A stretch of 64,000 nucleotides of DNA, from positions 162,582 to 226,581 of the forward strand of contig NZ_KE384561.1 of assembly GCF_000426725.1 (NCBI RefSeq), given 5' to 3'. The stretch comes from Sporocytophaga myxococcoides DSM 11118. Lineage in GTDB: Bacteria > Bacteroidota > Bacteroidia > Cytophagales > Cytophagaceae. Below the pieces are notes generated by a model, which made no database searches, had not been told where the DNA came from, and saw only the letters and a program-made list of their open reading frames with translations. The position numbers and the translations under genes were made by a program. Below are positions 18,084 through 28,230 of this stretch, piece by piece; within the stretch, counting starts at the first letter, position 1; the number at the start of each line of letters is the position of its first letter.

Positions 18084-18122
18084 AAAGTCCCGACGAAGTT
18101 TTCATGCTTTGTCGGGACTTTT
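18083..18122. terminator. Bidirectional terminator shared by pstB and hisIE
   Basis: AAAAGTCCCGAC pairs with GTCGGGACTTTT, flanking a loop with further partial pairing. A or T runs on both sides make it work in both directions, ending the plus-strand pst genes and the minus-strand his operon. Confidence 0.85.
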
Positions 18123-18156
18123 CCACTTATTAATATTCGTTCTGATTATATCGATT

Positions 18157-18768
18157 TTATTTATGTCTTTTAATTAGGACATCCAGCACTTCATCCAATC
18201 CGATATTCTTTTGTTCAAGAAGCACCAGGAGGTGAAACATAAGATCTGCGGCTTCGTTTTTAAATAGCTCGTCGTTATTATCCATAGCTTCTATCACTAA
18301 CTCAACTGCTTCTTCTCCAACTTTCTGTGCTACTTTATTGGTGCCTTTAGCAAATAATGAGCTTGTATATGATTTTCCATCAGGATTGTTTTTCCTGCTT
18401 TTGATAACCTCACTCAGTTGCTGAAGAAAATAGATCTTACCATGATTTTCTTCCTTCCAGCATGTATCTGCTCCGGTATGACAAGTAGGTCCGTCAGGAG
18501 TGACTTTAATCAACAATGCATCCTGATCGCAATCAAGAGCAATACTTTTCAGATACAAAAAATGGCCAGAGGTCTCCCCTTTTGTCCAAAGTCTGTTTTT
18601 CGTCCTGCTGAAAAAAGTAACTTTCTTTTCTTTTAATGTTTTATCAAGTGCTTCCTGGTTCATATAGCCAAGCATAAGCACTTTCTGTGTAACCTCGTCC
18701 TGAATAATAGCTGGTACCAGCCCGTTATTCTTTCCAAAATCTACATTCTTTAACTCAAATTCTGACAT
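18157..18768 (-). CDS. hisIE: Bifunctional phosphoribosyl-AMP cyclohydrolase / phosphoribosyl-ATP pyrophosphatase HisIE
   Basis: A 203-residue fusion. The N-terminal HisI domain (about 1-112) has [12 protein letters not shown], the metal-binding aspartates in [11 protein letters not shown] and the cysteines of CHTGADTCW. The C-terminal HisE domain (about 115-203) has [22 protein letters not shown]. It carries out steps 2 and 3 of histidine biosynthesis. It is the last gene of the minus-strand cluster; its start overlaps the hisF end by 14 bases. Confidence 0.95.
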   Translation of the reverse strand: MSEFELKNVDFGKNNGLVPAIIQDEVTQKVLMLGYMNQEALDKTLKEKKVTFFSRTKNRLWTKGETSGHFLYLKSIALDCDQDALLIKVTPDGPTCHTGADTCWKEENHGKIYFLQQLSEVIKSRKNNPDGKSYTSSLFAKGTNKVAQKVGEEAVELVIEAMDNNDELFKNEAADLMFHLLVLLEQKNIGLDEVLDVLIKRHK

Positions 18769-19510
18769 TGATTTTGTGTTCTTTTAGGTATTGTTTCAAC
18801 TCAGGTACAGATATTTCCTTAAAGTGGAAAATACTTGCAGCCAGTGCTGCATCCGCCTTCCCTTCTGTGAATATATTTACAAAGTCTTTCATTGAACCTG
18901 CTCCCCCGGAAGCAATAACCGGAATAGAAAGTGAAGATGAAAGCTTTGCTGTTAGCTCGTCTGCAAAACCAGCTTTGGTGCCATCATGATCCATTGAAGT
19001 CAGAAGAATTTCCCCCGCTCCTCTGTTTTCTGCTTCTTTAGCCCAAAGAAAGGTATCAATTTCTGTAGGCTTCTTCCCACCATGTGTATGCACCCTTGAC
19101 TGATTTTCATATAATTTCGTGTCAATCGCAACAACTACAGCCTGACTGCCAAACTCCAGTGCAAGCCTGTCTATAAGATCAGGATCCTTTACTGCTGAAG
19201 AATTGATAGAAACTTTCTCCGCTCCTGCATTCAATATTGCAGACACATCTTCAATACTTGATATACCACCACCTACGGTAAAAGGTATGTTCACATTCTG
19301 TGCTACACGCCTAACAAGCTCAACAAGTGTTTTTCTTTTTTCAAGAGTAGCCGTAATATCCAGAAATACCAATTCATCTGCGCCCTGCTCAGCATAAAGT
19401 TGTCCCAGTTCAACAGGATCTCCGGCATCTCTGAGGTTTTCGAAATTTACACCTTTAACTGTTTTCCCGTCTTTTACATCAAGACAAGGGATAATTCTTT
19501 TTGTAAGCAT
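18755..19510 (-). CDS. hisF: Imidazole glycerol phosphate synthase cyclase subunit HisF
   Basis: A 251-residue TIM-barrel protein. The start [15 protein letters not shown] holds catalytic Asp11, and VVAIDTK carries the second catalytic aspartate; FTVGGGISS and [10 protein letters not shown] are the phosphate-binding loops. With HisH it makes imidazole glycerol phosphate and AICAR. It is separated from hisA by one base and overlaps hisIE, so all are co-translated. Confidence 0.96.
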   Translation of the reverse strand: MLTKRIIPCLDVKDGKTVKGVNFENLRDAGDPVELGQLYAEQGADELVFLDITATLEKRKTLVELVRRVAQNVNIPFTVGGGISSIEDVSAILNAGAEKVSINSSAVKDPDLIDRLALEFGSQAVVVAIDTKLYENQSRVHTHGGKKPTEIDTFLWAKEAENRGAGEILLTSMDHDGTKAGFADELTAKLSSSLSIPVIASGGAGSMKDFVNIFTEGKADAALAASIFHFKEISVPELKQYLKEHKINVRI

Positions 19511-19511
19511 C

Positions 19512-20231
19512 TTATAAAAACCTCTTTAGGTCTTCAAGTTTTATTCTTCCTTCGTAATAAGCTTTTCCAATGATTGCTGCATAAACACCCATTTCATTCA
19601 GTTTTGTAATGTCATCAATGGTCGTTACTCCGCCGCTGGCAATCAGCCTTAGTTTAGGAAATTTATTTCTGATCTCATTATATAACTCAAATGACGGACC
19701 AGCAAGCAATCCATCTTTGGACACATCGGTGCAGAACAAATATTTTGCACCTAAATCAGCATATTCCTCTGTGAAGTCAAATAAAGAAGTTGCTGTAACT
19801 TCCTGCCATCCGCTCACAGCAATCATCTTATTCTTTACATCTGCGCCGAGAATAATCTTCTCTCCGCCATAGTTTTTCAACCAGCTTTTAAAAAGTTCTG
19901 GATTCTTAATTGCAATACTTCCTCCGGTAACCTGCTTGACACCAGCGTTGAAAGCTATCTTTATATCTTCTTCAGACTGAATTCCTCCGCCAAAATCAAC
20001 ATGCAATGAAGTATTAGAACAAATATCTTCAAGTACTTTATGGTTAACCACCTTTTTCTGGCGAGCGCCATCAAGGTCAACCACGTGAAGCCTCTTTATT
20101 CCGGCATCTTCAAATCTTTTAGCTACTTCCAGCGGATTGCTATGGTATTCCGTTTTTTTATCAAAATCGCCTTGAACCAGTCTTACACACTTTCCATCTA
20201 TCAGGTCAATGGCCGGTATTATTTCAATCAT
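19512..20231 (-). CDS. hisA: ProFAR isomerase HisA
   Basis: A 239-residue TIM barrel beginning [18 protein letters not shown], with catalytic Asp9, a second-half aspartate in [11 protein letters not shown] and phosphate-binding loops HVDFGGGIQ and LIASGGV. It isomerises ProFAR to PRFAR, step 4 of the pathway. Its start overlaps the hisH stop by 4 bases (ATGA coupling). Confidence 0.96.
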   Translation of the reverse strand: MIEIIPAIDLIDGKCVRLVQGDFDKKTEYHSNPLEVAKRFEDAGIKRLHVVDLDGARQKKVVNHKVLEDICSNTSLHVDFGGGIQSEEDIKIAFNAGVKQVTGGSIAIKNPELFKSWLKNYGGEKIILGADVKNKMIAVSGWQEVTATSLFDFTEEYADLGAKYLFCTDVSKDGLLAGPSFELYNEIRNKFPKLRLIASGGVTTIDDITKLNEMGVYAAIIGKAYYEGRIKLEDLKRFL

Positions 20232-20809
20232 AATGAAAGGAAGTTTTTAAGTATTTTTTCTCCTGTATTTCCGCTTTTCTCAGTGTGAAACTGAACAGCA
20301 TAGAAGTTATCTTTGCGGATAGATGCACTGAATGGCAATATATAATCGGATTGAGCTATAGTATATTCCGACAGCTCTGCATAGTAGCTGTGAACAAAGT
20401 AAACAAACTCTCCTTCATTCACACCTTTGAACAAAGAGTCTTTCAGATTTGTAATAGAGTTCCATCCCATGTGAGGTACTTTGTCTTTGGGTGGAAACCT
20501 CTTAACGCTCATTGGAAATATTTTCAGACATTCAACATCATTCTCTTCACTATGCTGGCACATCAACTGAAGTCCAAGACATATTCCAAGAAATGGTTGC
20601 TTAAACTCAGGAATAAGCTTATCAAGATTTCTTTGTTTCAGATAAGCCATAGCAGTACTTGCTTCTCCAACTCCCGGAAAAATGACTTTATCCGCAGTTT
20701 TCAGCAATTCCGGCTCATCTGTGATAATAGGATCTACCCCTAGCCTATTCAGCGCATAGCTTACAGACTGAGTATTTCCAGCATTGTATTTTATAATAGC
20801 AACTTTCAC
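20228..20809 (-). CDS. hisH: Imidazole glycerol phosphate synthase glutaminase subunit HisH
   Basis: A 193-residue class I glutamine amidotransferase. The nucleophile is Cys77 in LGICLGLQLM, with the His-Glu pair in AVQFHTEKSG; PGVGEASTAM is the HisH oxyanion region. It supplies ammonia to HisF. It lies 59 bases after hisB. Confidence 0.95.
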   Translation of the reverse strand: MKVAIIKYNAGNTQSVSYALNRLGVDPIITDEPELLKTADKVIFPGVGEASTAMAYLKQRNLDKLIPEFKQPFLGICLGLQLMCQHSEENDVECLKIFPMSVKRFPPKDKVPHMGWNSITNLKDSLFKGVNEGEFVYFVHSYYAELSEYTIAQSDYILPFSASIRKDNFYAVQFHTEKSGNTGEKILKNFLSL

Positions 20810-20868
20810 TTTTTTAATTTTGAGTTTACTATTCCGATCCTCTTCAGAGGATTTCCGAAACCGAAGCT

Positions 20869-21969
20869 CTAAAGTATCCCCTTGGTACTAGGTATTTGAT
20901 TATTGTTAAAATCTCTGCGTACTGCCATTTTAATGGACTTTGCGAAGGCTTTAAATATAGCTTCTATTTTATGATGCTCGTTATCTCCTTCAACTTTAAT
21001 ATTAATGTTGGCCTTAGAAGTATCAGAAAACGATTTAAAGAAATGATAAAACATTTCAGTTGGCATATCTCCGATTTTTTCTCTTTTAAATGAAGCCTCC
21101 CACACCAGCCAGTTCCTTCCTGAAAAATCAATTGCAACCTGAGCCAGTACATCATCCATAGGTAATAAAAAGCCATAACGTTCTATACCTCTTTTATCTC
21201 CCAATGCTTTAAGGTAAGCTTCACCTAAAGCAAGAGCAGTATCTTCGATGGTATGATGCTCGTCAATATGCAGATCACCGGCAACTTTTACCTTAAGGTC
21301 TGCTCCGGAATGTTTGCCTAGCTGATCCAGCATATGGTCAAAGAAACCAAGCCCTGTATGAATTTCTGTTTTTCCTGTTCCGTCAAGGTTCAGAAGTATT
21401 TCTATATCTGTCTCCTTAGTTGTTCTTCTGATGCTGGCTGTTCTGCTATTCTGTTTTTTCAGAAACCAATAAATTTCATCCCAGTTATCAGTACTTAAAA
21501 CAGCCTCATCATTTGTATTAGATGAAAAATAAATAGCCTTTGTACCCAGATTTTTCGCAAGCTGAATATCTGTCTGTCTGTCTCCTATTACAAAAGATTC
21601 GGAAAGATCATAACCTTCTCCGAAATACTCTGTAAGCATGGCAGTGCCAGGCTTCCTTGTCGGAAGGTTTTCATGGTCAAAAGACTTGTCTATATGAACT
21701 GCATAAAATGCAACGCCTTCTCCCTCCAGTGTTTTAACCATTTTATCCTGAGCAGGCCAAAAGGTGTTCTCAGGAAAAGATGATGTACCTAAACCATCCT
21801 GATTAGTAACCATGACAAGTAGATAGTCCATCTCGTTGGCAATTCTGGAAAGACTTGTAATCGCCTTTGGCAAGAACTCAAGCTTTTCAAGAGAATCAAC
21901 CTGCTTGTCTACTGGCGGCTCAACGATAATAGTTCCGTCCCTATCTATGAATAAAATCTTTTTCTTCAT
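20869..21969 (-). CDS. hisB: Bifunctional histidinol-phosphatase / imidazoleglycerol-phosphate dehydratase HisB
   Basis: A 366-residue fusion. The N-terminal HAD phosphatase (about 1-165) begins with the DxD motif FIDRDGT (Asp9, Asp11) and has the KPGTAM and VIGDRQTDI motifs. The C-terminal dehydratase (about 175-366) has the metal-binding repeats [10 protein letters not shown] and DNEHHKIEA. It catalyses two separate steps of histidine synthesis. The fused form is common in Bacteroidota and gammaproteobacteria. It is 24 bases after hisC. Confidence 0.96.
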   Translation of the reverse strand: MKKKILFIDRDGTIIVEPPVDKQVDSLEKLEFLPKAITSLSRIANEMDYLLVMVTNQDGLGTSSFPENTFWPAQDKMVKTLEGEGVAFYAVHIDKSFDHENLPTRKPGTAMLTEYFGEGYDLSESFVIGDRQTDIQLAKNLGTKAIYFSSNTNDEAVLSTDNWDEIYWFLKKQNSRTASIRRTTKETDIEILLNLDGTGKTEIHTGLGFFDHMLDQLGKHSGADLKVKVAGDLHIDEHHTIEDTALALGEAYLKALGDKRGIERYGFLLPMDDVLAQVAIDFSGRNWLVWEASFKREKIGDMPTEMFYHFFKSFSDTSKANINIKVEGDNEHHKIEAIFKAFAKSIKMAVRRDFNNNQIPSTKGIL

Positions 21970-21993
21970 TTTAAACTAATGCTCTCTCTTTAA

Positions 21994-23043
21994 TTATCCC
22001 TTCCACTCTGAAAGCTTCTTCATTAAAGCTTCATTTTCCTTTTCCGTACCTACAGAAATTCTGATACTGTCTTCACACAACCTAACTTTGGATCTGTCTC
22101 TTGTAATGATTTTATTACCGATCAAAAATTCAAATATCTTTGGAGCTTTATCCATTTTAACCAACAAGAAGTTAGCGTCTGAAGGATACACTTTTGAAAC
22201 AAAAGAGAGTTTCTTCAATTCTTCACCAAGTTTCTCGCGTTGTTCAAGGATCTGCGCTACCATTTTCTCCTTGTTCAGAATATTCATTAATCCCTCTTTC
22301 ACAAATTGCTGGGTAGCGATGTTGATGTTGTAAGGATATTTGATTTTATTATATACACTGATGATCTCTTTTGAGGCAAATGCCATACCTAATCTTAGGC
22401 CAGCCATTCCCCATGCTTTGGAAAGCGTCTGAAGAACTATAAGATTTGGATACTGATCAAGTCCGCTGAGGAAAGATGTTGAAGGGGCAAAATCAATATA
22501 TGCTTCATCTACAACTACAATTCCATTAAACCCTTTCAGAATTTTCTCCACATCCTTTTTATTCATGATGTTTCCGGTCGGATTATTTGGAGAGCAAATG
22601 AAGATAATTTTGGTATTCTCATCTACTGCCTTAAGAATTTCATCTGGTTTCAACTGATAGTCTTCAGTAAGAGGCACCTGCCTGATTTCAACATCAGAAA
22701 TTGCAGCAGATACTTCATACATACCATAAGTCGGAGGTAATATGATGATATTGTCTTTCCCAGGGCGGCAAACCATCCTGATAATGAGATCAATTGGTTC
22801 ATCGCTGCCATTTCCCAGGAAAATCTTTTCAGGCTCTACCCTTTTTATATTAGAGAGAATCTCTTTTATTTCCCACTGGAGTGGGTCTGGATATCTGTTG
22901 AAATCGCCTGTAGCAGCAGATCCGTAAGGATTTTCGTTTGCATCAAGGAATATACCCTCTTTTCCTTTGTATTCGTCTCTGGCAGAGGAATATGGTTTGG
23001 CGTTCTTTATGTTCTCCCTAAGGAGCTTATCTAAGCTGAACAA
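21994..23043 (-). CDS. hisC: Histidinol-phosphate aminotransferase HisC
   Basis: A 349-residue class I/II PLP aminotransferase. It has ANENPYG near the N-terminus, LGNGSDEPIDL, the CSPNNPTGN substrate-binding segment, VVDEAYIDFA, and the PLP lysine in LQTLSKAWGMAGLRLG. It converts imidazole acetol phosphate to histidinol phosphate. It is the first gene of this cluster, so its promoter must lie in 23044-23337; in many relatives hisG and hisD precede it directly, but here they are 12 kb away. Confidence 0.95.
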   Translation of the reverse strand: MFSLDKLLRENIKNAKPYSSARDEYKGKEGIFLDANENPYGSAATGDFNRYPDPLQWEIKEILSNIKRVEPEKIFLGNGSDEPIDLIIRMVCRPGKDNIIILPPTYGMYEVSAAISDVEIRQVPLTEDYQLKPDEILKAVDENTKIIFICSPNNPTGNIMNKKDVEKILKGFNGIVVVDEAYIDFAPSTSFLSGLDQYPNLIVLQTLSKAWGMAGLRLGMAFASKEIISVYNKIKYPYNINIATQQFVKEGLMNILNKEKMVAQILEQREKLGEELKKLSFVSKVYPSDANFLLVKMDKAPKIFEFLIGNKIITRDRSKVRLCEDSIRISVGTEKENEALMKKLSEWKG

Positions 23044-23337
23044 TGTAGTACTAAATTTATTAAGAGTTGCAAATTAGCTTTTTTATGCTAAAATTATGAA
23101 TGTTTTTCACTAAAACATTTACGAATTTCGCTCCTTTATACTTAAAATTATGAACATTCGAATTTTCTGTAAGACTTTCCCTCCCTTGAAAACATTATCT
23201 TCATCCCAAAATTGTACTTTCATCTGGCTATAATTTGTTGCTGATCGGATTACTTAATATCTTTACTTCTTAATAAAAAATGTGATTTAGGAACTTTTGA
23301 GGCCTAATCAGAATTATACAAACCTAACACACAACTC

Positions 23338-23571
23338 ATGAAAGAAACATTCTGCTGGCAAATCGAGTGCAAACATACACCAGAAACAATTGACAGGATT
23401 TTATTGCCAATCCGTAAAAGAGGAATGATGGTGAATAGTCTGAACTATAGGGTTCAGGAAGCAGGATTAGCTATTTGCCTGATTGAAGTTGACATTGACC
23501 CTGCTGAATCTGAAAGAATCCATAAGAATATGCTGAGAATTCAGGATATCAATAACATAGTGAAGCTTTAA
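23338..23571 (+). CDS. Stand-alone ACT-domain-like small protein
   Basis: A 77-residue protein whose pattern resembles the IlvM/IlvN-type ACT domain: a beta strand (CWQIECKH), then PETIDRILLPIRKRGMMVNSL, then ICLIEVDID and an amphipathic C-terminal helix. ACT domains bind amino acids and regulate biosynthetic enzymes. No acetolactate synthase large subunit gene lies nearby. It is divergent from hisC with about 295 bases between, which invites the idea of a link to amino acid control, but this is only positional inference. Confidence 0.65.
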   Translation: MKETFCWQIECKHTPETIDRILLPIRKRGMMVNSLNYRVQEAGLAICLIEVDIDPAESERIHKNMLRIQDINNIVKL

Positions 23572-23677
23572 TCAGCATTCTCAGAGGTTCTAAAGGAATA
23601 ATCCTTATACTGATTTCGACTTTCCTGAAGTACTTCACCATGAGGTTTTCAGTTAAGTCTAGAACTATGACCAAGAA

Positions 23678-24562
23678 ATGCATTCATCCGGAAATAATAT
23701 ACCCGTTTATAGTATTGACCGCTTTAAAAGAAGCGGTCATCACACATATTTCCAGATAGAAATTTTTGACAAAAACAGAGATTTCAAAGTACAATATCCA
23801 CACAGACATGACTTTTATGAAATCCTTTTTATCACAAAAGGATCAGGAAAACACACTATTGATTTCTTTGAGTACGAAATAAAGCCCGGATGTATCTTCT
23901 TCCTTTCCCCTGGTCAAATTCACGACCTCGACCTTTCTGAAGATATTTCGGGGTATATATTTCTTTTCACATCTGAGTTTTATCTCATCAACAAAAACGA
24001 TCAGAATAAACTTCTTGAATTACCCTTCTTCTACCCACTGATTCCTGGGTCTCCCCCTTTGTACCTAAATAAAACTGAGGAAGTAAAAACATTCAGTGAT
24101 ATTTTCGTGCAAGCTATTGCAGAAAGAGAAAAAAACTTTGAAGACTCTCCTGATCTTATTGGAGCATTGCTCGATATACTTCTGATTCATTGCAAAAGAC
24201 TTTATCCTCTGAGTGCAGGAGATAAAATGAATAAGGGAAGACTCCTTGTAAAAAAATTCAAGCAGCTGATTGAAGAGAAATATCAATACAATCTTTCTGT
24301 AAAAGATTATGCTGAACATCTTGCTGTAACCCCTAATCATTTAAGCGAAACTGTAAAGCAGTTAACTGGAAGAACCTCTACAGATCTTATAAATGAAAAA
24401 TTACTGGTAGAAATAAAGCGTCTTCTTATTTACTCAGAATTGACTGTTTCTGAAATTGCTTTTCAACTTAACTTTTCCGATCAATCTTATTTCTCAAAGT
24501 ATGTTAGAAAGCTTACAGGACAAAGCCCTGCGGAGTTCAGAAATATTTCAGGTAAAAAATAA
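23678..24562 (+). CDS. AraC family transcriptional regulator
   Basis: A 294-residue protein. The N-terminal half is a cupin sensor (HRHDFYEILFITKGSGKHTIDF, then PGQIHDLDL), and the C-terminal 100 residues form the AraC double helix-turn-helix, with LSVKDYAEHLAVTPNHLSET and VSEIAFQLNFSDQSYFSKYVR (in part). It probably responds to a small molecule and controls the genes just downstream: the YdeI-like gene starts 12 bases after its stop. Confidence 0.9.
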   Translation: MHSSGNNIPVYSIDRFKRSGHHTYFQIEIFDKNRDFKVQYPHRHDFYEILFITKGSGKHTIDFFEYEIKPGCIFFLSPGQIHDLDLSEDISGYIFLFTSEFYLINKNDQNKLLELPFFYPLIPGSPPLYLNKTEEVKTFSDIFVQAIAEREKNFEDSPDLIGALLDILLIHCKRLYPLSAGDKMNKGRLLVKKFKQLIEEKYQYNLSVKDYAEHLAVTPNHLSETVKQLTGRTSTDLINEKLLVEIKRLLIYSELTVSEIAFQLNFSDQSYFSKYVRKLTGQSPAEFRNISGKK

Positions 24563-24574
24563 CTTTTTCTCTAA

Positions 24575-25219
24575 ATGGAAATAAATGCAATCGCCAAAAA
24601 ACTGGGAATAAAAAAAGATTTTAAAGTATTAGTCATCAATCAACCTATTAACCTCAAAGATTTTTTACTTCCGCTTCCTGAAAACGTTGAGCAACTGAAA
24701 AAAGCAGGAAAACAAACTGCAGATGTTGTACTTCTATTTGCTTCTAATAGCTCCGATTTAAATACACATTTTGAAAGTCTTAAAAATGCTATAAAACCAA
24801 AGGGCTTGGTTTGGATCGCTTATCTAAAGGGAACATCTAAAATTAAAACTGATATCTCACGTGATAAAGGATGGGATGTGGTAAATAAGTCTGGGTATAC
24901 AGGAGTAAGCCTCATTTCTATAGATGATATGTGGTCAGCAATGCGATTTAAATCTTTTGAAGAAATAAAAAATAAAGCAAATCACTCTAATTCAGAAGAA
25001 GACCAATACATAGATCTTGAAGAAAGAGTTGTTACAGTGCCCGACGATTTACAACAGGTATTGAATATGAATAAAGTGGCTAAGGCCACATTTGAAAATC
25101 TTTCTTTTACTCATAAAAAAGAATTCGTCCTTTGGATTATCAATGCTAAAAAGGAAGAAACAAGAACTAAGAGACTTGAACAGGCTACAGAAAAACTCCT
25201 TAAGATCTCTTCCCAATAG
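24575..25219 (+). CDS. YdeI/OmpD-associated family protein with N-terminal DUF3052-like domain
   Basis: A 214-residue protein. The C-terminal half has the YdeI pattern VPDDLQQVLNMNKVAKATFE followed by HKKEFVLWIINAKKEETRTKR. The N-terminal part (about residues 1-120, with DVVLLFASN and GLVWIAYLKG) resembles the DUF3052 domain often fused or adjacent to it. Biochemical function is not established. It lies between the AraC regulator and the broken glycosyltransferase, with gaps of 12 and 2 bases, so the three form one operon. Confidence 0.75.
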   Translation: MEINAIAKKLGIKKDFKVLVINQPINLKDFLLPLPENVEQLKKAGKQTADVVLLFASNSSDLNTHFESLKNAIKPKGLVWIAYLKGTSKIKTDISRDKGWDVVNKSGYTGVSLISIDDMWSAMRFKSFEEIKNKANHSNSEEDQYIDLEERVVTVPDDLQQVLNMNKVAKATFENLSFTHKKEFVLWIINAKKEETRTKRLEQATEKLLKISSQ

Positions 25220-25221
25220 AG

Positions 25222-26766
25222 ATGAGCACAGCAAATCTTAACAAGTTCCACATTCTCGCTTTCAGGGCATCCATAATCCTGTTCTTTCTCCTTACTGGTT
25301 TATTAATCACGATAATTACTTTTACAGATTATCAAACAATGGCCTCCTGGTTAAAGCCTGATGCATTTAAATTCTCATTTGAAGACAAAGAATACAGTTC
25401 GATATATTTTACGCCCAAAAGATTTGAGATACTCAAAATAGCTTCTGCAATTTTTATAATTCCATTTTTTATATTCTTAGTCTTTTTATGGATACACACT
25501 AAAAAGCTATTATCCAGAATCCAGCTATTCTTTACATTTATAAAGAATCAATTACAACTTACAATACACTCATTTACAAAGATCCCATCAAAGGAAAAGT
25601 ATATATTCTATATATTCTTTTTAGTGATTGTAGCAATCCGGCTTCTAAATCTCAAAACGTTAAGTAGTATACACCTTGATTAAATATGGTCTTACAATTA
25701 CTTTGTAACTCAGGGACCTCTTGTTTGTATAACTTATTATCCTGATACCAACAATCACATATTATTTAATCTTATCTCATCTTTTTTATATAAGCTTTAC
25801 GCACATCCGGCTTTCTGCATGAAGCTTCCCGTTTTTATACAAGGCCTGGTATTAGAGGTGATTATCTTCTTCAACATGAACAGGCTTTTCAACTTTAAAA
25901 CCGCTTTACTTGCAATGATTATGACAGGCGCAGCCGCTGAAATATGTGTGTACTCTTTTGTGGGCAGAGGGCACTTGCTCTGCAGCTTGCTCGCCTTATC
26001 GTCTTTATTGAGTATTATAGGTTACCTTAAACAAAACAGGAAGGAATACCTGACATGCATGATCATCTTTTCAGCATTGGGCTTTTATACAGTCCCTACC
26101 TATTTATACTTCTTCATTTCCTTATTTGTATTTTCTTTTGTTATTATTTTAAGAGAAGGAAACTTGGAGAAAATTCTCCCTTTAATAAAAGCTTATTTGA
26201 TTACCGTTGCAGGAGTTTTAATGCTCTATCTGCCTGTTATAGCTGTGTCCGGGCTTGAAGCACTCACAGAGTCTAAGTGGCTAAATCCTATGCATCCATG
26301 GGATTTTGGTTTCAATTATTGGTTTCGAATTTATACCTTGGAATATTTTGAAGCTATGGCAGACAGGGTTCCTTTTGGGAACAAGAAATATATAGGAGTC
26401 TTTCTTGTATTTGGATGCTACATTTGGCTACTCTTCAAATCAAAAAATAAAAACATAAAACTATGGATGACCTGGATGTTAATAGCAGCCTTTATTCCAT
26501 TAATTGTATGTTATTATATGAAGGTACTAGCACCCTACAGGGTATATGTATTTCAGATAGTATTCTTTTTTATTAGTTTTTCAATTCTTATTGATTTTAT
26601 ACTTCGCAAATTTAACTTAAGGAATAAGACATATTACTTCATCCTTTCAGCTTTATTGATGTATATGATATATAATCAGGTATTCAACAGAAAGCTCCTT
26701 TTTGGTAAAGTATTATTAGAAAAAACCTCAATGACTTCTGACAGGAATATTGACCATCACATTTGA
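25222..26766 (+). pseudogene. GT-C-type membrane glycosyltransferase interrupted by an in-frame TAA
   Basis: One continuous reading frame from 25222 to 26766 (514 residues if read through) is broken only by a TAA at 25681-25683. Before it the protein reads LKTLSSIHLD and after it IWSYNYFVTQGPLV, then PDTNNHILFNL, the form of GT-C/GT39-like proteins, where the interrupted position usually carries an acidic residue (D-E-x-W). A single change from GAA would give TAA. About ten hydrophobic segments span the whole. A downstream restart is possible, at ATG 25819 (315 residues), but it would lack the first membrane segment and catalytic loop. The gene starts 2 bases after the YdeI-like gene and its end overlaps a convergent gene by 39 bases. 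A sequencing error is also possible. Confidence 0.8.
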
Positions 26767-27114
26767 TCTCACCGCAACGCCATTCTCCTGAGCGGGTACA
26801 TACTTTATGGTTTTGAAAAGTGCTCTTATACTGTCTCCACAGCCGTATCCCATATCTCTAAGTATTTTGATACTCGATATGGAACTATCTTTCTCTACGA
26901 AAAAAGACACCATTACTTCACCTTCGATTTTTTTAGCTTTTGCTTCTTCTGAATATTTCAAATGCTTGAAGATAAAACTATATAAATCATCCTCTCCATT
27001 TACATACGAAGTTTCTTTTGTCTGACTGACGGCAAAGTTCTTATTCGTGGTCTGACCAAATGAAACCAGAGAACAAAACATTAAGAATGAGGCTGTAAAT
27101 ACGATTTTAAGCAT
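26728..27114 (-). CDS. Secreted TonB C-terminal-domain protein
   Basis: A 128-residue protein with a signal peptide (FLMFCSLVSFGQ) and a single TonB C-terminal-like domain: GEVMVSFFVEKDSSISSIKI, then YVPAQENGVAVRSNVMVNIPV. It lacks the membrane anchor and proline-rich spacer of a true TonB. Such short periplasmic TonB_C proteins are frequent in Bacteroidota and of unclear function. Its 3' end overlaps the broken glycosyltransferase's 3' end. Confidence 0.8.
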   Translation of the reverse strand: MLKIVFTASFLMFCSLVSFGQTTNKNFAVSQTKETSYVNGEDDLYSFIFKHLKYSEEAKAKKIEGEVMVSFFVEKDSSISSIKILRDMGYGCGDSIRALFKTIKYVPAQENGVAVRSNVMVNIPVRSH

Positions 27115-27164
27115 ATCTATTATTTTATAACCCTATTAATACGTTTAAGAACCACAGGTGGTTA

Positions 27165-28157
27165 CTACTCTTTAAAAAATCTAACCTCGCATTTTTTTTC
27201 TGTTTTCCAGGCTCTGAACATTCCTGTAGTATTGTGGTCTATTGAAAAATTTCCGTTTTTATCCACTGCTATAACTCCTCCATTTCCTCCTAACTTAGAA
27301 AGTCTATCTTGTATAACCTCATTGACAGCCAGTTCAAGAGAAATCTTTTTATACTCCATCAAAGCAGCGATTGAGCGGGCTACTGTAAGTCTTATAAAAT
27401 ATTCACCATGTCCAGTGGCAGAGACTGCACATGTATTATTGTCTGCATAGGTTCCTGCTCCTATTATTGGTGAATCGCCTATTCTGCCGGTCAGTTTATT
27501 TAAGATACCTCCAGTTGAAGTGGCAGCTGCAAGGTTTCCATGGAGATCAAGGGCTACTGCGCCTACTGTCCCATGTTTGTCAATGCCTTTAGGGTCCGGA
27601 ACTCGTTCATTTGCTTTTTTCCATTGTTCCAGAGAAGAAGGAGTAATAAAGTAACTCTCATCTTTCATTTCCATTCCAATAGATCGAGCATATTCATCGG
27701 CACCACTCCCTGCCAATAAAACATGATTTGATTTTTCCATTACCATTCTTGCTGCTGAAATCGGGTTTTTAACATGCCTCACCATTGCGACAGCTCCTGC
27801 TTTAAGGTCTTTGCCAGACATAATGGAAGCATCCATTTCAACATGACCTTCTTTATTTAACACCGATCCTTTACCAGCATTAAATACCGGAGCATCTTCC
27901 ATAATCTTTACCGCAGCTTCCACTGCATCAAGGGAAGAGCCACCTTCTTCAAGGATCTTATAACCTTCTTCTACTGCTTCATGGAGATACTTTTCATAAA
28001 CCCTTTGTTGACCCGGACTAAGATCAGATTCTTTAAAATTACCAGCTCCCCCATGTATAAGCAATACGATATTCCCCTTTGATGTTGCGGTCTGTATAGT
28101 TTCCATATTTAAAAAAACAGGAGTAAATAAAAGTAAAACATAAAAGGTTATTTTCAT
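27165..28157 (-). CDS. Isoaspartyl peptidase / plant-type L-asparaginase
   Basis: A 330-residue Ntn-hydrolase precursor. The autoprocessing site and nucleophile are Thr197 in KHGTVGAVALD; the TSTGG segment and the N-terminal IHGGAGNF are conserved in the family (IaaA/plant asparaginase). A short N-terminal hydrophobic stretch (YVLLLFTPVFLN) suggests periplasmic export. It removes isoaspartyl residues from damaged peptides and hydrolyses L-asparagine. Confidence 0.92.
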   Translation of the reverse strand: MKITFYVLLLFTPVFLNMETIQTATSKGNIVLLIHGGAGNFKESDLSPGQQRVYEKYLHEAVEEGYKILEEGGSSLDAVEAAVKIMEDAPVFNAGKGSVLNKEGHVEMDASIMSGKDLKAGAVAMVRHVKNPISAARMVMEKSNHVLLAGSGADEYARSIGMEMKDESYFITPSSLEQWKKANERVPDPKGIDKHGTVGAVALDLHGNLAAATSTGGILNKLTGRIGDSPIIGAGTYADNNTCAVSATGHGEYFIRLTVARSIAALMEYKKISLELAVNEVIQDRLSKLGGNGGVIAVDKNGNFSIDHNTTGMFRAWKTEKKCEVRFFKE

Positions 28158-28230
28158 ATGTCAGGTTTTGAACTTATGAAAACTATTGTCGAAAGAAATT
28201 GATTGGGAAATAAAAATCAATATGCCTGAG

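Noticed and set aside
27146..27159. Palindrome AACCACAGGTGGTT between the TonB-domain gene and isoaspartyl peptidase gene
   Set aside because: Only six pairs with a two-base loop and no T run; too short to support a terminator or an operator on its own.
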